From Mycolicibacterium rhodesiae JS60 (GTDB lineage Bacteria; Actinomycetota; Actinomycetes; Mycobacteriales; Mycobacteriaceae), in assembly GCA_000230935.2 (NCBI GenBank), contig AGIQ01000002.1, positions 806,001-870,000 on the forward strand: a stretch of 64,000 nt of DNA, written 5' to 3'. A model generated the notes under the pieces. It was not told the DNA's origin. It saw only the letters and a program-made list of their open reading frames with translations, and did not search any database. Shown here one piece after another: positions 26,511-33,708 of this stretch. Both the position numbers and the translations under genes were made by a program. Within the stretch, counting starts at the first letter, position 1; every line of letters starts with the position of its first letter.

Positions 26511-27613
26511 GGATTCCTCTCGGGTAAGAGCTCGGGACGTTCGGGAGCGGACTCCCGTGAGATGGGCTTGGTCGGGTCGGGGCAGTCGAAGGCGGTCGTC
26601 GGTCCGCATACGCCGCCGTTACGCCATTCCCGTTCGATGAACGGCTTGGGCATCGGTCCGGAATGAAGGGCGTACAGCGAGTAGGGGATGTTGAAGGCGA
26701 TGAGGATCGCGAGCTGGCAGTAACCGGCGATCGCGTAGAACCGCGCGAAGGTCTTGACGCCCTCACGCTTGAAGTCGAGCTTGTCGATACCGCGCTCGGG
26801 CCACGACCGGCCGGTGTCGTCGCGGAAGAAGTGCAGGCAGGACAGGATGATGAAAGTTCCTGGCCAGCTGAACATTTCGTAGAGCGGCCACTGATGGTCG
26901 GTGCCCGCGAAGATCGTCAGCGCCGGGATCGTCGACGAGTAACTGATCAGCTGGGTTCTGGTCATCAGCAGCTCGACGATGATGTCGCCGATGATCATCA
27001 CCAGGTAGGTCTGCAGTATGAGACGTAACGCGCTGCGGGAGGGATCCTTGCGGCGCTGGTATGCCATGTACCTCGAGCCCGCGTAGCCGGACATCGCGCA
27101 CATCCACAGGTAGGCGGTGAAATACACCATGGGAACCGGGATCAGCTGGCCGTTGCCCGCGCTCCACCAGGGGATGTGGGGGAGCCAGCTGCCGAAGTTG
27201 ACGAACGTCGTCGCGTACTGGAACTGGTAGGTGATCATGTTGATCCAGGGCTCCTGGAAGAACATGAGCCAGCCGGCGAGGAAGAACAGGCCGTCGAAGC
27301 TGAATCGGCCGGTGCGGAGTTTGGGTCCGATCACGAAGTGCCACAGGATCCAGCCGGTGATGAGGATCCCGAAGACCACCTCGACGCTGCGCACCAGGAT
27401 GACGTACCAGGTGGGCTCCTGGCCCCGGCCGAGGGTATTGGGCGTGAAGTCGCCGGACAGCACCCACATCGACCAGCAGTAGGCGATCAAAGCCAGCCAG
27501 AGAAAGCCGTGGACAACCCACACCTTGGCCCAATTGCGTGCGGCGTCATCGGGATTCGGGACAACCGCGACCGGTGCACTGGCGGCCGTCGTTAACGGCC
27601 GTTCATCGGGCAT
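26507..27613 (-). CDS. AveC-like (spirocyclase family) integral membrane protein, second copy
   Basis: A 368-residue polytopic protein with about seven hydrophobic segments. It is colinear with the first copy: WFQDP there matches FFQEPWINMI here, FDFILEG matches IGDIIVELL, CFRYFLND matches CLHFFRDD, and both have a C-terminal tail containing a CG...CP segment (GGVCGPTTAFDCPDP here; GICGENTDRPCPGP there). It leads a five-gene operon (AveC-like, flavoprotein, membrane protein, CrtI-like flavoprotein, A4) coupled by ATGA overlaps. Three TetR-type operators lie 22-76 bases upstream and one regulon motif lies inside its first codons, so it appears doubly controlled. No ribosome site is obvious before ATG 27613, so the transcript may be leaderless. 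Confidence 0.8.
   Translation of the reverse strand: MPDERPLTTAASAPVAVVPNPDDAARNWAKVWVVHGFLWLALIAYCWSMWVLSGDFTPNTLGRGQEPTWYVILVRSVEVVFGILITGWILWHFVIGPKLRTGRFSFDGLFFLAGWLMFFQEPWINMITYQFQYATTFVNFGSWLPHIPWWSAGNGQLIPVPMVYFTAYLWMCAMSGYAGSRYMAYQRRKDPSRSALRLILQTYLVMIIGDIIVELLMTRTQLISYSSTIPALTIFAGTDHQWPLYEMFSWPGTFIILSCLHFFRDDTGRSWPERGIDKLDFKREGVKTFARFYAIAGYCQLAILIAFNIPYSLYALHSGPMPKPFIEREWRNGGVCGPTTAFDCPDPTKPISRESAPERPELLPERNP
27591..27606. promoter_or_regulatory. Regulon motif copy 8 (GTTAACGGCCGTTCAT) inside the AveC-like 5' end
   Basis: A perfect AACGGCCGTT palindrome with an outer flank like the other copies. It starts 7 bases inside the coding region of the AveC-like gene. If the transcript is leaderless this is +8 to +23, where a repressor could block the polymerase. 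It could also be coding coincidence. Confidence 0.4.
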
Positions 27614-27634
27614 GTGACGACGATAACACCAATA

Positions 27635-27689
27635 TCTGTTCGTGAACAGACGTTGTCTGTTTTAGAACAGATATCTGTTGGATCACAGA
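27635..27689. promoter_or_regulatory. Array of three TCTGTT-N4-AACAGA operators
   Basis: Two perfect copies, TCTGTT-CGTG-AACAGA (27635-27650) and TCTGTT-TTAG-AACAGA (27656-27671), are followed by one imperfect copy, TCTGTT-GGAT-CACAGA (27674-27689). Start-to-start spacings are 21 and 18 bases, about two helical turns, so dimers could bind side by side on one DNA face. The array fills the gap between the AveC-like operon (start 27613) and the divergent TetR gene (start 27710), its presumed binder. Confidence 0.75.
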
Positions 27690-27709
27690 TGGTGGGATAG
27701 ACTCCGCTC

Positions 27710-28333
27710 GTGGTCGCCGTCGTGAAGCGCCAGCCCAAGTCGAACCGGGAACGCGTCGAGGAATCCACCCTCGCCCTGGTCGGGTCGGCGATCGAGCTGT
27801 TCGCGAAGAAGGGTTACGAACGCACCACCGCAGCGGAGATCGGAACCAACGCCGGCTTCAGCAGGAACATGGTGCGCGATCGGTATGGCTCGAAGGATGC
27901 CCTGCTGCAGAGCGTATTCGAGCAGTTCGCTCGTCAACTGCTGCCCGCGGTGCGCGGTGAACGCAGCGGAACGGGACTGGATCACGTGCTCGGACAGCTC
28001 GACGACCTGCTCGATGCTGTCGAGCGTGAGCCCGAGACCATGCGCGCCATGATCGTGCTGACCTTCGAGACGCCGGGTCCGTTGCAGACGTTCGCGGGCT
28101 GGTTCGACCGGTTGATCACCGAATATGAATCCGAGTTGGCAGCACACCTGGCGACCGGACAGGGCGACGGCTCGGTGCGGCCGGATCTCGATCCGGCCCG
28201 CGAGGCCGAGGTGTTCGTGTCGTATGCGATCGGGCTGTGCTTCCGATCGGCGCTTCGGCGCGACGACTATGACTTCGCCGGTGAGATCCGGGCATTCCGG
28301 AACCGCATCGCGGCGCAGTACGCGAGCCGGTGA
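27710..28333 (+). CDS. TetR-family transcriptional regulator
   Basis: A 207-residue TetR protein. Its HTH at residues about 15-62 reads VEESTLALVGSAIELFAKKGYER and then AEIGTNAGFSRNMVRDRYGSK. The usual aromatic Y-x-[HY]-F recognition-helix end is replaced by VRDRYG. The start lies 20 bases after the triple operator array, so autoregulation and control of the divergent AveC-like operon are likely. It is followed after 79 bases by a luciferase-like oxidoreductase gene with its own regulon motif. The different operator sequence means it is not the protein that reads the AACGATCGTT motif. Confidence 0.9.
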   Translation: MVAVVKRQPKSNRERVEESTLALVGSAIELFAKKGYERTTAAEIGTNAGFSRNMVRDRYGSKDALLQSVFEQFARQLLPAVRGERSGTGLDHVLGQLDDLLDAVEREPETMRAMIVLTFETPGPLQTFAGWFDRLITEYESELAAHLATGQGDGSVRPDLDPAREAEVFVSYAIGLCFRSALRRDDYDFAGEIRAFRNRIAAQYASR

Positions 28334-28354
28334 CGTCGGCTGCGCCGATAGACT

Positions 28355-28370
28355 GACAACGATCGTTCAC
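28355..28370. promoter_or_regulatory. Regulon motif copy 3 (GACAACGATCGTTCAC) before the 28413 oxidoreductase
   Basis: A perfect AACGATCGTT core. Seven bases downstream is TATAGT (28378-28383), a good -10 hexamer, so the palindrome occupies the -35/spacer region. This is a repressor-type placement for the oxidoreductase gene starting at 28413. Confidence 0.7.
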
Positions 28371-28412
28371 TTCTCGCTATAGTCACCTGCACCGACCAAT
28401 TCGGAGGTGCTC

Positions 28413-29438
28413 ATGAGTCGTATCGGGGTATCACTACCGATGCTCAACCAGCCTTACGACCGCTATCCGGAGCTCGCCGCCCTCGCGGATGACGCCGGAT
28501 TCGATTCGTTGTGGGACTACGAGTTCTTCCGCAACCCGTTCATCACCCATGCACTCAACGCCAGAGTGACGTCGCGCATTCAGCTGGCAACCGGGATCGC
28601 GACGGCCGCAAGCCGCACCCCGTTCGAGATGGCCAACGCCGCGGCCGACGTTGACGAAATCTCGGGCGGGCGGGCGATATTGGGGATCAGCACCGGGGGT
28701 GCCGGGTGGACCGATGTGTACAACGGAGCCGATATCAGCCACCCGCTGCCCAGGATGCGGGAGTACATCGACGCGGTCCGCAAGGTGTGGCGGCACTTCG
28801 AGACGGGCGAACCGATCGAACATGACGGCCGCTTCCTGTCGCTGGCGCAGCCGCCCTTCAATCCGTGGGGAGGGCGATCACTGGCGCGGCCGCAGATACC
28901 CATCTACCTGGGGTCACTCAAACCGGCGATGCTGCAGATGGCGGGAGAAGTGGCCGACGGGGTGCTGGGCTACCTCAACACGCCCAGTTTTGTCAGCGAG
29001 CATGTCCGGCCCAATATCGCTGCGGGAGCGAAGAAGGCGGGCCGGGACCCCGCTGACGTCGATATCGCGTCGCTGATCCTGTGCAGTGTCTCCGAGGATC
29101 GTGAACAGGCGCGGCGGATCGCCCGTATCAACGTCGGCAACTATGTGGCATTCCCCGTCAGCGCCACCGTGATCGAGTTCATGGGACTACAGGACGACCG
29201 GGATGCGGTGGTCCAGGCGTTGTTCACCGAAGGGCCGGCGGCCTTGGAGAAGGCGACATCGGACGCGCTATTGGAGACCTTCGCAATCAGCGGAACGCCT
29301 GATGAGGCGCGGGAACAGTTCGCGCGCTTCGACGGTCTGCTCGAGCACATCGTGTTGCACACCCCCTACGTGCCGCCGATCTCCGGCGCGGAAAGCGATG
29401 CGGCATTCCGCAATATGGTCGCGACCTTCGCTCGCTGA
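28413..29438 (+). CDS. LLM-class (luciferase-like, probably F420-dependent) oxidoreductase
   Basis: A 341-residue TIM-barrel protein. It starts MSRIGVSLPMLNQPYDRYP, has ADDAGFDSLWDYEFFRNPF (about residues 24-42), ISGGRAILGISTGGAG (about 84-99) and a central PIYLGSLKPAMLQMAGEVADG, the usual F420-type LLM landmarks. Start ATG 28413 follows GGAGGTG. It is a close paralogue of the enzyme at 37336-38352: both begin IG/LGI, share FRNPF/YRNPF and end LHT-x-YVPP. The gene is transcribed alone between TetR and a convergent membrane-protein gene. Such enzymes reduce or oxidise C-C double bonds, ketones or alcohols; the substrate is unknown. Confidence 0.88.
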   Translation: MSRIGVSLPMLNQPYDRYPELAALADDAGFDSLWDYEFFRNPFITHALNARVTSRIQLATGIATAASRTPFEMANAAADVDEISGGRAILGISTGGAGWTDVYNGADISHPLPRMREYIDAVRKVWRHFETGEPIEHDGRFLSLAQPPFNPWGGRSLARPQIPIYLGSLKPAMLQMAGEVADGVLGYLNTPSFVSEHVRPNIAAGAKKAGRDPADVDIASLILCSVSEDREQARRIARINVGNYVAFPVSATVIEFMGLQDDRDAVVQALFTEGPAALEKATSDALLETFAISGTPDEAREQFARFDGLLEHIVLHTPYVPPISGAESDAAFRNMVATFAR

Positions 29439-29442
29439 ACCG

Positions 29443-30150
29443 TCAGCCGGCCGCTGCCGCGGCCTGACGGATCTGTTTGACCATCGCGCGGTCGATCACG
29501 ATCGTCGTCGCGATCATCCAGGTGGCGTAGCCGACCAGCGGGATGTAGATGCCGACGAGGCCGTTCCAGGCGAATGGCCCGGTCTTGAAGAACAGCACCA
29601 CCCCCGCGGGGAGGATCAGCATCGCGACCCAGATCTGCAGATATCCGAGCCAACGGGGTAGCACCGGCTTCGCGGATCGATCGATGAGGATGGCGGCGCC
29701 GATCGCGATCAGCTGAACCCATAGTGACCAGATCACGGTGACGAACAGGATCCAGCCGAGGTCGTGAAGTGCTTGTGTGATCTCCGCTCCGCGACCGTCG
29801 TATCGGAATGACGCCGCCATCCATACGCCGATCGGGGTGATGAACTCCAGTGACAGCAGTGCACACGAGACCATCTGAACATCGGCCAGTGCCTTGGCGC
29901 CGTCGATTCGTTTGAGCTGGCCGCTGATGGCCACCGCCCAGGGCACCAGCAGAGCCGACCCGAGCATGGAGACCACCATGCCGATCTTGATACCGACGTG
30001 GCCGCGGGCATAGCGGGTGACCACGTCACTCGCGGTGTCGCTGGGAGCCGACGGTGGCATGAACCCTGCGATAAACACGAAGGCGCCCAGCCACAGGACG
30101 AGCATGGCGGGTCCGGTCCAAATGAGAACGCGTTGAACTCTGTATTCCAT
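29443..30150 (-). CDS. Six-helix membrane protein, cluster paralogue A3
   Basis: A 235-residue member of the four-copy family. It has VQRVLIWTGP, PPSAPS, TPIGVWMAASFR, LHDLGWILFV, KPVLPRWLGYLQIW and GPFAWNGLVGIY. It begins three bases after the stop of a broken acyl-CoA dehydrogenase gene, and its likely promoter lies beyond that remnant at the shared motif 30527-30542. The unit is therefore divergent from the flavoprotein at 30580. Thus three of the four copies are next to, or share a promoter with, a flavoprotein gene. Its 3' end is convergent with the LLM gene, with a 4-base gap. Confidence 0.8.
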   Translation of the reverse strand: MEYRVQRVLIWTGPAMLVLWLGAFVFIAGFMPPSAPSDTASDVVTRYARGHVGIKIGMVVSMLGSALLVPWAVAISGQLKRIDGAKALADVQMVSCALLSLEFITPIGVWMAASFRYDGRGAEITQALHDLGWILFVTVIWSLWVQLIAIGAAILIDRSAKPVLPRWLGYLQIWVAMLILPAGVVLFFKTGPFAWNGLVGIYIPLVGYATWMIATTIVIDRAMVKQIRQAAAAAG

Positions 30151-30153
30151 TGC

Positions 30154-30473
30154 TCAGTAGCTCCGAGGTAGTCCGAGGGGTCGCTCCGCGACGAAGTTCA
30201 GGATCATCTCTTTCGAGACCGAAACCGTGTTGAGGATGCGGACGAGCCAGTAGTAAGGCGCCAGCCGGTATTCGTAGGTGACGCCGTCGCCGCCAGGGTG
30301 CTGACCGCTGCGTCGAGTGACTTCAGGCCTGTGGCCGCTCCGAGCTCGGACGGGCCCTGTCCGCTGCCGTCCACCTCGTGCTGGTAGTGGTCGGCACCGC
30401 CGAACGAATCGACGAGTTGCGGTACCGCCGAACCGATCTCGGCCCGCTCCGGTGCGGATGTGCGAATCGTCAT
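30154..30473 (-). pseudogene. Remnant of an acyl-CoA dehydrogenase gene
   Basis: The minus strand carries an ATG at 30473 with about 50 residues of an N-terminal-like sequence (ERAEIGSAVPQLVDSFGGAD), then loses frame. Another frame picks up GVTYEYRLAPYYWLVRILNT and ends with AERPLGLPRSY at the stop at 30154-30156. That ending is a typical C-terminus of mycobacterial acyl-CoA dehydrogenases. Only about 100 residues remain of an expected 350-400, so the middle has been deleted and the junction is out of frame. The remnant now forms the leader of the A3 membrane-protein transcript. Confidence 0.7.
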
Positions 30474-30526
30474 GTCGGGCCCTGCGCTGGGATGTTTTTG
30501 AGACAGTACGCCGCAAATATTGTAGG

Positions 30527-30542
30527 GTCAACGGTCGTTAAC
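30527..30542. promoter_or_regulatory. Regulon motif copy 4 (GTCAACGGTCGTTAAC)
   Basis: One core change (A to G) and a second, wider symmetry, GT-x-AAC...GTT-x-AC. It lies 37 bases before the flavoprotein start at 30580 and 53 bases before the start of the divergent acyl-CoA dehydrogenase remnant. Confidence 0.65.
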
Positions 30543-30579
30543 AGATCGGGTTGTCGACGATCAACACCGGGAGGATGCG

Positions 30580-31899
30580 ATGACTGGGAGTCGTGTTGCG
30601 GTCGTCGGAGCCGGCCTCGGTGGGCTGACCGCCGCGTACCGGCTGAAGCAGGCTGGGTGTGACGTCGACGTCTTCGAAGCGGCAGGTACCGCGGGTGGGC
30701 GGGTGCAGACGGTACGCGAGCGCGGTTACGCGATCGACACCGGTGCGTCCGCGCTGGGCTCCACCTATCACGGCTATCTGCGGTTGGCTGACGAGCTGGG
30801 CATCGAAATCGTCGATACCGCACCATATGTCGGCATCCAGCGGAGCGGCACGATCCATCTGCTGGACATGACCCGGATGGGTCGCACGGGAATCCGCACG
30901 CCGCTGCTGTCGCTGGGTGCCAAGGCACGAGTGGCTCGGCTGGCGGTGGACGTCGCGATGGCCAAGTTGCGGGGGCGGTTGGACTACGCCGACATGGCCA
31001 AGTCCGCACCTCTGGACACCGAGAGTGCGCGCGGTTACGCCCTGCGGGCGCTCGGGCCGGAACTGGACAGCTACCTGTGTGAGCCGATCGTGCGGACGAT
31101 GCTCATCGCGAACTCCGACAAGGTATCCAAGGTCGAGCTGTTCTCCGGTATCGCCAACATCTTCACGGCGAAGATCCAGACCGTGGCGGGCGGTCAGGGG
31201 CGCATGGTCGACGCGCTGTGTGAACGGGTCCCGGTGCAACTCGCGACGCCGGTGACGGAGGTGCGGCGCCTGGCGGGTGGTGGTGTCCGGGTCAGTCGCC
31301 CGACCGGCGTCTCGGACTACGACGGCGCAGTGGTGAGCTGCGTGCTCCCCGAAGCAGTTGCGATCTGCCCTGACGATCGGGATCTGCTCGAATCGCTTTC
31401 GGACAGTCTCGATTACACCCAATGCATCAGCGTCGCGATCGGGACCAGCAGGCCCCCGGACTGTCCGGCCTTTCTGCTGATGTACCCGTCGTCGGAGAAC
31501 CCGGACATCGCCCTGATCTTTCTGGACCACAACAAATCGCGGGATCGTGCGCCCGCAGGCCGAGGGCTGCTGAGCTGTCTATGGGAGACCGGGGCATCCG
31601 AGAGAATGATCGACGCACCCGACGAGGTGCTGGTCGAACACACGCTGGCGAGCGTACTCGCGTCGTTTCCGGAACTGCGCACAACGGTGGACTACGCGCA
31701 CGTCACGCGCTGGCGGCGCGCGTTGCCGTTCACGCGGCTCGGTTCGTATCGGGAGATCGGGCGGCTCAACGCCCTTCTCGATCCGAAGTCACCGGTCCAG
31801 TACGCCGCCGATTTCATGTCAGCCGCAGGGCAGAACACCGCGGTTGAGTTCGGTACCCGGGCGGCCAAGCATCTACTCGACGGAGCGCTACGGCGGTAG
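30580..31899 (+). CDS. FAD-dependent oxidoreductase, amine-oxidase/PPO-like
   Basis: A 439-residue flavoprotein with GAGLGGLTAAYRLKQAG, then FEAAGTAGGRVQ, the LDHNKSRDRAPAGRGLL signature near residue 315 and a C-terminal VQYAADFMSAAGQNTAVEFG cap. Its N-terminal 130 residues read as a close paralogue of the 13185 enzyme (TGASALGSTYHGYL against TGPDALTAGYSSYL). Start ATG 30580 follows GGGAGG. It is transcribed from a promoter carrying the regulon motif and appears monocistronic. Function as for its paralogues: dehydrogenation or isomerisation of a hydrophobic substrate, unproven. Confidence 0.85.
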   Translation: MTGSRVAVVGAGLGGLTAAYRLKQAGCDVDVFEAAGTAGGRVQTVRERGYAIDTGASALGSTYHGYLRLADELGIEIVDTAPYVGIQRSGTIHLLDMTRMGRTGIRTPLLSLGAKARVARLAVDVAMAKLRGRLDYADMAKSAPLDTESARGYALRALGPELDSYLCEPIVRTMLIANSDKVSKVELFSGIANIFTAKIQTVAGGQGRMVDALCERVPVQLATPVTEVRRLAGGGVRVSRPTGVSDYDGAVVSCVLPEAVAICPDDRDLLESLSDSLDYTQCISVAIGTSRPPDCPAFLLMYPSSENPDIALIFLDHNKSRDRAPAGRGLLSCLWETGASERMIDAPDEVLVEHTLASVLASFPELRTTVDYAHVTRWRRALPFTRLGSYREIGRLNALLDPKSPVQYAADFMSAAGQNTAVEFGTRAAKHLLDGALRR

Positions 31900-31918
31900 A
31901 TCAGTTCACGCATCGAGC

Positions 31919-31934
31919 GCGAGTGATCGTTTAC
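31919..31934. promoter_or_regulatory. Regulon motif copy 6 (GCGAGTGATCGTTTAC)
   Basis: The right half TGATCGTTTAC is the same as in the copy at 32091 apart from one base (CGATCGTTTAC there); the left half is degenerate. It lies 20 bases after the flavoprotein stop and 172 bases upstream of the next copy, which would suit DNA looping or co-operative binding. Confidence 0.45.
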
Positions 31935-32090
31935 AGCCTGTGATCTGCCCGACACGGATGCTGTTGCTGATCACGTGGCGTAACTGTGTCTGATCGAAGG
32001 AAATGACTTTGAACTGTGGATATAGTACCGCTCCTTGCGACCGGCGTGGCTTTTGGGGGCCTGAAACGGCAGTGCTGGAAATACTAAAAC

Positions 32091-32106
32091 GTGAGCGATC
32101 GTTTAC
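32091..32106. promoter_or_regulatory. Regulon motif copy 5 (GTGAGCGATCGTTTAC)
   Basis: CGATCG core with GT-x-A...T-x-AC flanks; one base differs from the AACGATCGTT core. It lies 83 bases upstream of the carotenoid-oxygenase start. Confidence 0.6.
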
Positions 32107-32189
32107 ATTTTCTCACCTCCTGATTAGCATCGACACCATGGACGTCCAGCGCCGGGCGTTCCGATCACATCGACGAACAGGACAGCCCA

Positions 32190-33686
32190 ATGAGCTACGC
32201 GCTACCGGACTCGGTGACCACCAAGGGGCCATTCGCGCCGATGCGCTTCGAAGCGACCGTCGAAGAGTGCATCGTCACCCATGGCGAGATCCCCAGGGAT
32301 CTGGCCGGCGGCATCTATCGGACCGGTCCGTGTTGGAAGCGTCCGTTCGTCCAGGGCGGTACCCCACTGTTGGCCATGGATGGCATGGTGCAGGGCCTCG
32401 TCTTCGAGAATGGTCGTGCGGACTTCCGCAACCGGTGGATTCGTACGCCGAAATACTTGCTCGAGGAGAAGTACGGCCGGAGCATGTTCGAGTACTCCGA
32501 CGGCGGGTTCGGCGACTACCGCGACTACGGCTACGGCACAGTCAAGCGGACACCGGAAAACGCGCACACGCCACAGGGCACCAACTTCATCAACATATTT
32601 CCGCATCGCGGTGAGCTCATCGCCTCAGGTGAGCTCGGCGGCCCACCCAGCGTGATCGATCCGATCACGTTGGAGACCAAGGGCATTGTCGACTGGGCCC
32701 CCGCACTGTCGCGGGGCATCCATGACAAGGTCGCCTACGGCGACGGGGCATTCTGCGCCCACCCGAAGTGGGATGAGGACAGCGGGATCCTGTACGGCTG
32801 GACCTACGGCGACCAGGCGCCCTACATCACCATGCACTACATCCAGCCGGACGGCACGGTGCTCTCGCGTGCGCTCGACGATGCCCCGTACAACACTGTG
32901 GCCCACGATATCTGGCTGACGCCCGAGTGGGTGGTGATGCCTTTCCAACCCTTCATCATCGATGCCAAGAGGAATGAGAAGGGACTGCCGGTGTTCGGCT
33001 GGGAGGTTGACCTGCCAATCACCCTCGCGCTCATTCCGCGCCACGACATCAACGGCGAGGTGCGCTGGATCAACACCGGACTCCCGCCGCAGTACGTCAT
33101 GCACACGATGACCGCCAACGTTCGCGGTGACAAACTCGTGCTCGACGCACCGATCTTCCAGGAGCCGCCGTTCCCGATGGAGAACAACTTCAACGAGGGC
33201 GATCAAGCGGCGCTGTTCTTCAGTAATGCGGCGAGCTACCTGGGGCGCTGGACCGTCGACCTCACGACCGGGGAGACCAAGGCTGAGCAGCTATCCGACC
33301 TGCCGTCCGAGATCGGAAAAGTTGACCAACGCTATTACGGCAAGGGGCATCGGTACGGCTTCCAGATTGGCGGTCAGCCGAAGCGCCGCGGCATGCGGAT
33401 GGACAGCTTAATCCGCAACGACGTCGAGAAGTGCACCGAAGAGGTCTATCAGATCCGCGACGACCACCAGCTGGCCGCGGTGCTGGAGGGTTCGTTCGCG
33501 CCGCGCACCAAGGATTCCGCCGAGGGCGACGGCTACATCATTGTGCCGGTGGCCTGGTGGGGTGAGCGCAAGGGCGAGTTCCAGATCTTCGATACCGACG
33601 ACATCACCGCCGGACCGATCTGCAAGATCGAATTGCCGTTCCACATGGGTTGGACCCCGCACGGGCATTGGATGGACTTCCGCTGA
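32190..33686 (+). CDS. Carotenoid-cleavage-oxygenase (RPE65) family dioxygenase
   Basis: A 498-residue seven-bladed propeller enzyme. The four iron-ligand histidines can be placed at H191 (CAHPKWD), H239 (VAHDIW), H305 (VMHTMTA) and H491 (TPHGHWMDF), which is the canonical set. The N-terminal GEIPRDLAGGIYRTGP is also typical. Family members cleave an alkene with O2: carotenoids, retinoids, stilbenes (lignostilbene dioxygenase) or apocarotenoids, and some act as isomerases. Length fits the bacterial type. No carotenoid biosynthesis genes are nearby. In this context it may cleave a double bond created by the flavoprotein desaturases. It is monocistronic, with two regulon motifs upstream. Confidence 0.92.
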   Translation: MSYALPDSVTTKGPFAPMRFEATVEECIVTHGEIPRDLAGGIYRTGPCWKRPFVQGGTPLLAMDGMVQGLVFENGRADFRNRWIRTPKYLLEEKYGRSMFEYSDGGFGDYRDYGYGTVKRTPENAHTPQGTNFINIFPHRGELIASGELGGPPSVIDPITLETKGIVDWAPALSRGIHDKVAYGDGAFCAHPKWDEDSGILYGWTYGDQAPYITMHYIQPDGTVLSRALDDAPYNTVAHDIWLTPEWVVMPFQPFIIDAKRNEKGLPVFGWEVDLPITLALIPRHDINGEVRWINTGLPPQYVMHTMTANVRGDKLVLDAPIFQEPPFPMENNFNEGDQAALFFSNAASYLGRWTVDLTTGETKAEQLSDLPSEIGKVDQRYYGKGHRYGFQIGGQPKRRGMRMDSLIRNDVEKCTEEVYQIRDDHQLAAVLEGSFAPRTKDSAEGDGYIIVPVAWWGERKGEFQIFDTDDITAGPICKIELPFHMGWTPHGHWMDFR

Positions 33687-33708
33687 CCTCATACCGCACG
33701 GCGGGAAC

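Larger units (their letters stand above)
31900..32189 (+). other. Regulatory gap upstream of the carotenoid-oxygenase gene
   Basis: A 290-base non-coding stretch, less GC-rich than its neighbours between about 31980 and 32130. It contains two regulon motifs (31919-31934 and 32091-32106) and no supported gene. The second is followed by an AT-rich ATTTTCTC segment and a CACCTCCTGATTAG stretch. An unusually long leader or a two-site repression loop would explain the arrangement. Confidence 0.6.

Noticed and set aside
30154..30531. A 125-residue intact small gene on the minus strand
   Set aside because: The N-terminal part of this frame (HDDSHIRTGAGRDRF...) is low-complexity arginine-rich sequence, while the matching family sequence lies in another frame. 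A frameshifted remnant explains it better.
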